Source of the DNA: Desulfobacterales bacterium
GTDB lineage: Bacteria; Desulfobacterota; Desulfobacteria; Desulfobacterales; C00003106
Assembly: GCA_030672555.1 (NCBI GenBank)
Contig: DAOVGD010000152.1
Coordinates: forward strand, 1-10,670
Reading direction: 5' to 3'
Length of the DNA stretch: 10,670 nt
Shown one piece after another: positions 8,301 to 10,670 of this stretch. Position numbers and translations under genes: made by a program. Position 1 is the first letter of the stretch; every line of letters starts with the position of its first letter. The notes under the pieces were generated by a model. It worked only from the letters and a program-made list of their open reading frames with translations. It had not been told where the DNA came from and searched no databases.

Positions 8301-9467
8301 TATCCTGTCATCTATGGGGCACATCTCGTCAAAAAAGAGGGTGATCCAGTCATGCCTAGCGATTTAATAGCGCTTTGGGATCCGTATACCATGCCGATTT
8401 TAACCGAGGCCTCAGGTGAGGTTAAGTTTGGGGATGTCGTTGCCGGGCGTACCATGACGGAAAAGGTCGATCCGGTAACCGGAAAATCGAGCATGGTGAT
8501 TGTGGAATACAAGGAGACTGAATTGCGTCCCAGGATATCGATTAAAGATGAGAGAGGAAAGACTACTAAAATCCCGGGTACGAATAGAGACGCCAGATAT
8601 CTTCTTCCACTGAATGCTATCTTGGCGGTATCAGAAGGCGACATGATTGCGGCAGGAGATATTATTGCGAAGATTCCACGAGAAACTACAAAGACTAAAG
8701 ACATTACAGGTGGTCTACCCCGGGTGGCTGAGCTCTTTGAGGTTAGAAAACCGAAAGAGACTGCTGTTATAAGTGAGATTGACGGATATATCAGCTTTTC
8801 CAAGGGAGTAAAAGGTAAGAGAAAGGTCACCGTTACCCCTGAGGTCGGTGACAAGAAGGACTATTTGATCCAAAAAGGAAAGCATATAAGCGTGCATGAA
8901 GGAGACTATATCCGGGCTGGCGAGTCATTGATGGAGGGGTCCGTTGATCCTCACGATATCTTAAACGTGCTGGGAGTGCAGGCCCTCGCTCGGTATCTGG
9001 TTGATGAGGTTCAGGAGGTCTATCGGCTTCAAGGGGTTCGTATCAACGACAAGCACATCGAGGTCATTGTCCGACAGATGCTCAAACGGATCAGAGTCAC
9101 CGACCCGGGTGATACAGAATTCTTGTTAGACGAACAGGTAGAAAGACGAATATTTGAAGAGGCCAATGAGCGTATTCTGCAAGAAGGTGGTACCCCAGCC
9201 ACTGCTGAACCCCTCCTTCTCGGTATCACAAAGGCGTCGTTGAGCACTGAAAGCTTTATTTCTGCCGCATCATTCCAGGAAACCACCAAAGTACTATCAG
9301 ATGCTGCTATTTCCGGCAGGGTGGATACCTTGAGAGGATTAAAGGAGAATGTCATTATGGGGCGTATTATCCCGTCGGGGACCGGCCTTGACCGATACAA
9401 AGATACTCCTATTGCTACTGTTATTGATGATGCGCAGACAGAAACGGAGGTGGAGGCTGCCGGTTAA
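5334..9467 (+). CDS. rpoC: DNA-directed RNA polymerase beta' subunit
   Basis: Beta' carries the catalytic magnesium site and the DNA clamp of RNA polymerase. The protein has 1377 residues (E. coli 1407). Landmarks in order: the N-terminal zinc site C70, C72, C85, C88; NRAPTLHRLG ahead of the catalytic loop; NADFDGD with D460, D462, D464 binding magnesium; the bridge helix (about 764-799); the second zinc site C809, C883, C890, C893; and the trigger loop start TQLTMRTFH with Q924, M927, R928, H931. From residue 470 onward the numbering is about five less than in E. coli. Insertion SI3 occupies about 939-1118 within the trigger loop region and is somewhat shorter than in E. coli. The start codon is TTG. 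The acidic tail after about residue 1360 is poorly conserved. No canonical intrinsic terminator follows. Confidence 0.99.
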   Translation: MEDIYSFFARPKDPVKFGAVKISIASTEKIREWSYGEIKKPETINYRTFKPERDGLFCAKIFGPTKDYECNCGKYKRMKHRGVVCEKCGVEVIQSKVRRERMGHIELATPVAHIWFLKSLPSKIGNLLDITMKELEKVLYFDAYVVTDPNNTPLKYKEILTEEKYNEAREKYGTAFKAEMGAEGIKTILAKIDLDQVHADLREEIRNTGSEAKRKKCFKQLKVVDAFRRSNNHPDWMIMDVIPVLPPDLRPLVPLEGGRFATSDLNDLYRRVINRNNRLKRLKDLHAPDIIIRNEKRMLQESVDVLFDNGRRGKTVTGTNKRPLKSLSDMLKGKQGRFRQNLLGKRVDYSGRTVIVVGPELRLHQCGLPKQMALELFKPFVYSGLEAKGYVTTIKSAKRMVERETPEVWDTLDEVVKEYPIILNRAPTLHRLGMQAFEPILIEGKAIQLHPLVCTAFNADFDGDQMAVHIPLSIEAQIEARVLMMSTNNILSPANGEPIIVPTQDIVLGIYYLTRTVAREKGAGKIFANPEEVRVAYDAGMAGLHAPIQVRMDGKRVDTSVGRIIFREIVPSELPFDLINKVMDKKALRNLINQCYRTLGIKTTVILTDRLKDLGFSCATRAALSVAVNDMVIPPKKDAILKAAEKEVKEIEEQYVEGLITRGEKYNKVVDIWAKATDEVANEMMEEMKMAPVVDEDGEVVRGEDGEILKEESFNSIYIMADSGSRGSKDQMRQLAGMRGLMAKPSGEIIETPITSNFREGLTVLQYFISTHGARKGLADTALKTANSGYLTRRLVDVAQDAIITEQDCGTTDGIVVKSLMEGGEIIQRVGERVLGRVALENIRDPFTDQILVKAGEDIDEAKVKKIDEAGLEQVSIRSVLSCRSKRGACAKCYGRDLAHGRPVEIGQAIGILAAQSIGEPGTQLTMRTFHIGGTASRRVEQADIRARNKGTVKFINLETVGNADGELVAMNRNGEIAVISPNGRERERYPVIYGAHLVKKEGDPVMPSDLIALWDPYTMPILTEASGEVKFGDVVAGRTMTEKVDPVTGKSSMVIVEYKETELRPRISIKDERGKTTKIPGTNRDARYLLPLNAILAVSEGDMIAAGDIIAKIPRETTKTKDITGGLPRVAELFEVRKPKETAVISEIDGYISFSKGVKGKRKVTVTPEVGDKKDYLIQKGKHISVHEGDYIRAGESLMEGSVDPHDILNVLGVQALARYLVDEVQEVYRLQGVRINDKHIEVIVRQMLKRIRVTDPGDTEFLLDEQVERRIFEEANERILQEGGTPATAEPLLLGITKASLSTESFISAASFQETTKVLSDAAISGRVDTLRGLKENVIMGRIIPSGTGLDRYKDTPIATVIDDAQTETEVEAAG

Positions 9468-9481
9468 ATTTTTCACCTTCC

Positions 9482-9493
9482 CCCGGCGACGGG
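9482..9493 (+). other. Small GNRA-loop hairpin after rpoC
   Basis: CCCG (9482-9485), loop GCGA, CGGG (9490-9493) form a four-pair GC stem closed by a GNRA-type tetraloop, 14 bases after the rpoC stop. No T run follows, so it is not a classical intrinsic terminator. The short stem could be chance. Confidence 0.35.
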
Positions 9494-9495
9494 AT

Positions 9496-9533
9496 TTCAC
9501 TTCGCTCAACTTGCCTGACGGGCACGAAGTGAA
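9496..9533. repeat. Inverted repeat in the rpoC-rpsL gap
   Basis: TTCACTTCG (9496-9504) and CGAAGTGAA (9525-9533) are perfect reverse complements. Inside, TGCC (9512-9515) and GGCA (9521-9524) continue the pairing on the 3' side around a TGACG loop, leaving a 7-base bulge. It is not followed by a T run, so it is more likely a processing signal or a repeat remnant than a terminator. Between this hairpin and the promoter candidate at 9617 nothing else is recognisable. Confidence 0.55.
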
Positions 9534-9616
9534 GCATAGCGCTCAAAATGTCGCATTATGCAAAGGTCTCGCTTAAGGACACTTTTCGAATAAAAGAAGG
9601 CATAATAAATTTTTTG

Positions 9617-9647
9617 TTGACATAGAAGGATAATATTGATAAATAAT
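9617..9647 (+). promoter_or_regulatory. Probable promoter of the str operon (rpsL-rpsG)
   Basis: A perfect TTGACA -35 box lies at 9617-9622. The -10 is less clear: AATAAT (9642-9647, five of six matches) gives a long 19-base spacing, and GATAAA (9638-9643, four of six) gives 15. About 30 bases of A/T-rich sequence just upstream resemble an UP element, as expected for a strong ribosomal-protein promoter. No intrinsic terminator is seen between rpoC and this site, so read-through and a local promoter may both feed rpsL. A transcript from here would have a leader of roughly 85 bases. Confidence 0.5.
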
Positions 9648-9674
9648 CCTTTTTGTTATTCAGAGCAACACTAC

Positions 9675-9720
9675 ATAAGTAAAAAAACAGAAGTGCGGAA
9701 GTGCGATTGTCCGTACTTAT
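9675..9720 (+). promoter_or_regulatory. Possible structured leader of rpsL with a tandem octamer
   Basis: ATAAGTA (9675-9681) is the exact reverse complement of TACTTAT (9714-9720), and CGGA (9696-9699) can pair with TCCG (9710-9713) directly inside it, leaving one 14-base bulge. Within it the octamer GAAGTGCG occurs twice in tandem (9690-9697, 9698-9705). The stem ends eight bases before the weak ribosome binding site TGAGGA (9728-9733), close enough to affect translation. A regulatory role is inference only. Confidence 0.3.
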
Positions 9721-9737
9721 TAAATAATGAGGATGTT

Positions 9738-10109
9738 ATGCCTACCATTAATCAATTAGTAAAGAAAGGCCGAACACGGTTAAAGAACAAAACAAATACC
9801 CCGGCCTTAAAGGGGTGCCCGCAAAGACGCGGGGTGTGCGTCAGAGTATATACCTCTACCCCCAAAAAACCGAATTCAGCTTTAAGAAAGGTAGCACGTG
9901 TTCGGTTAACAAACGGAATTGAGGTAACCTCATACATACCCGGGATAGGGCATAACTTGCAGGAACATTCTGTGATCTTAGTACGGGGCGGGCGTGTGAA
10001 GGATTTGCCTGGCGTACGATATCATGTTGTGCGTGGTACGCTCGATGCTATTGGGGTTCAGGATCGTAAGCAGGGTCGGTCAAAGTACGGGGCCAAGAAG
10101 CCCAAGTAG
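9738..10109 (+). CDS. rpsL: 30S ribosomal protein S12 (uS12)
   Basis: S12 sits at the decoding centre of the small subunit and helps check codon-anticodon pairing. The protein has 123 residues (E. coli 124). The start is ATG at 9738, giving MPTINQLV, the conserved family N-terminus. The frame stays open for 34 codons upstream, but that extension has no similarity to S12. The PKKPNSALRK loop (42-51) carries K43, and RGGRVKDLPG (83-92) carries K88 and D89; these lysines are the wild-type residues at the classic streptomycin-resistance positions, so no target-site resistance is predicted, and the aspartate is the residue methylthiolated in some bacteria. The ribosome binding site TGAGGA is weak and only four bases from the start. 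The TAG stop forms the foot of a large hairpin leading to rpsG. Confidence 0.97.
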   Translation: MPTINQLVKKGRTRLKNKTNTPALKGCPQRRGVCVRVYTSTPKKPNSALRKVARVRLTNGIEVTSYIPGIGHNLQEHSVILVRGGRVKDLPGVRYHVVRGTLDAIGVQDRKQGRSKYGAKKPK

Positions 10110-10156
10110 TGTCCATTCAGAAATGGCATCAAATATACCATTTCTGAATGGACACT
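10108..10156. repeat. Perfect 19-bp inverted repeat between rpsL and rpsG
   Basis: AGTGTCCATTCAGAAATGG (10108-10126) is perfectly complementary to 10138-10156 around an 11-base loop. The first two bases of the stem are the last two of the rpsL TAG stop. Each arm is itself a small palindrome: CCATT-CAGA-AATGG on the left and CCATT-TCTG-AATGG on the right, so two small hairpins can form instead of one large one. No T run follows, so it is not a standard terminator. In E. coli, S7 represses the str operon by binding the rpsL-rpsG junction, but that site is not a long perfect hairpin, so a dispersed palindromic repeat is equally possible. Confidence 0.9.
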
Positions 10157-10186
10157 GACTAATATTAAATTGGAGATTCTTCATAT

Positions 10187-10657
10187 ATGGCTCGGAGAAG
10201 AGAAATACCAAAACGGAGTGTCTTGCCTGACCCTAAATATAACAATAGGCTGGTAGGCAAATTTATTAACGTCGTAATGAAAGACGGAAAGAAGAGTATA
10301 GCAGAGTCGATAGTGTATAATGCATTTGATATTATACAGAATCGGACCAAAGAAGCCCCGCTTGCCGTTTTTGAAAAAGCGGTGGGAAATATTAAGCCGA
10401 TCCTTGAGGTTAAATCTCGTCGAGTGGGGGGGGCCACCTACCAGGTTCCAATGGAGGTGAGGGCGAATCGACGTACAGCGTTAGGGATACGTTGGCTTAT
10501 TACTTATGCTGCTGCCCGCTCTGAGAAGGATATGGCGAATAAGTTGGCGGGTGAATTGATTGATGCAGCCAACAAACGGGGTGCAGCATTTAAAAAGAGA
10601 GAAGATACCCACAGGATGGCAGAGGCGAACAAAGCATTTGCCCATTATAGATGGTGA
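10187..10657 (+). CDS. rpsG: 30S ribosomal protein S7 (uS7)
   Basis: S7 starts assembly of the small-subunit head by binding 16S rRNA and lines the exit (E) tRNA site. The 156 residues are a complete protein, from MARRREIPKRSVLPDPKY to the family's C-terminal AHYRW. The beta-hairpin that reaches the E site lies at about 74-92 (EVKSRRVGGATYQVP), followed by the conserved helices RRTALGIRWLITYAAARS (95-112) and KREDTHRMAEANKAFAHYRW. GGAGA (10172-10176) lies 10 bases before the ATG. The gene follows rpsL by 77 bp, most of it the large inverted repeat. A run of eight G (10426-10433) lies in the codons for V80-G81-G82-A83. Only 13 bases follow the stop; fusA would be the usual next gene. Confidence 0.98.
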   Translation: MARRREIPKRSVLPDPKYNNRLVGKFINVVMKDGKKSIAESIVYNAFDIIQNRTKEAPLAVFEKAVGNIKPILEVKSRRVGGATYQVPMEVRANRRTALGIRWLITYAAARSEKDMANKLAGELIDAANKRGAAFKKREDTHRMAEANKAFAHYRW

Positions 10658-10670
10658 TCATTTATCATTT

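Noticed and set aside
8312..8854. Open frame of 180 codons on the minus strand inside rpoC
   Set aside because: It mirrors the rpoC reading frame opposite SI3, with no recognisable domain or independent ribosome binding site.
9349..9576. Plus-strand open frame over the rpoC end and the following gap
   Set aside because: Most of it is an out-of-frame reading of rpoC; the remainder has no recognisable protein character.
9636..9737. N-terminal extension of rpsL by 34 codons from an upstream in-frame start
   Set aside because: The extension has no S12 similarity, the family begins at MPTINQLV, and the extension would overlap the promoter candidate and the leader.
10426..10433. Frameshift or assembly error at the run of eight G in rpsG
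   Set aside because: The reading frame stays intact and the encoded residues V-G-G-A fit the conserved S7 hairpin, so the run is probably real.

Overview
This window is a ribosomal-protein / RNA polymerase housekeeping cluster with all genes on the + strand: rplJ (L10), rplL (L7/L12), rpoB (beta), rpoC (beta'), rpsL (S12), rpsG (S7). It stops 13 bases after rpsG, where fusA would normally follow. All six proteins are full length with intact key motifs, and no gene of unknown function or foreign gene is visible.

Organism: RpoB carries both large insertions (SI1 and SI2) and RpoC carries SI3, which is the pattern of Proteobacteria and relatives. In gamma-proteobacteria such as E. coli the rpoBC and str (rpsL-rpsG) operons are far apart; here they adjoin. 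This, with the moderate GC content and the AT-rich, repeat-decorated gaps, suggests a deltaproteobacterial (Desulfobacterota-type) genome. That placement is inference and is not proven by the sequence alone.

Layout: rplJ and rplL (1-977) are 34 bp apart and form the ribosomal stalk pair. A 238-bp gap (978-1215) holds a fold-back repeat of 133 bp flanked by near-identical 26/27-bp direct repeats, then a heptanucleotide tandem repeat ending at the rpoB ribosome binding site. rpoB and rpoC (1216-9467) are 11 bp apart. A 270-bp gap (9468-9737) holds two small hairpins, a good promoter candidate and a possibly structured leader for rpsL. The rpsL-rpsG gap (10110-10186) is dominated by a perfect 19-bp inverted repeat that begins inside the rpsL stop codon.

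Together the genes supply the stalk that recruits translation factors, the catalytic core of RNA polymerase, and two small-subunit proteins (the decoding centre and the head). The biological interest lies in the non-coding junctions: each of the three longer gaps carries inverted-repeat structure, and the one between rplL and rpoB looks like an old insertion.
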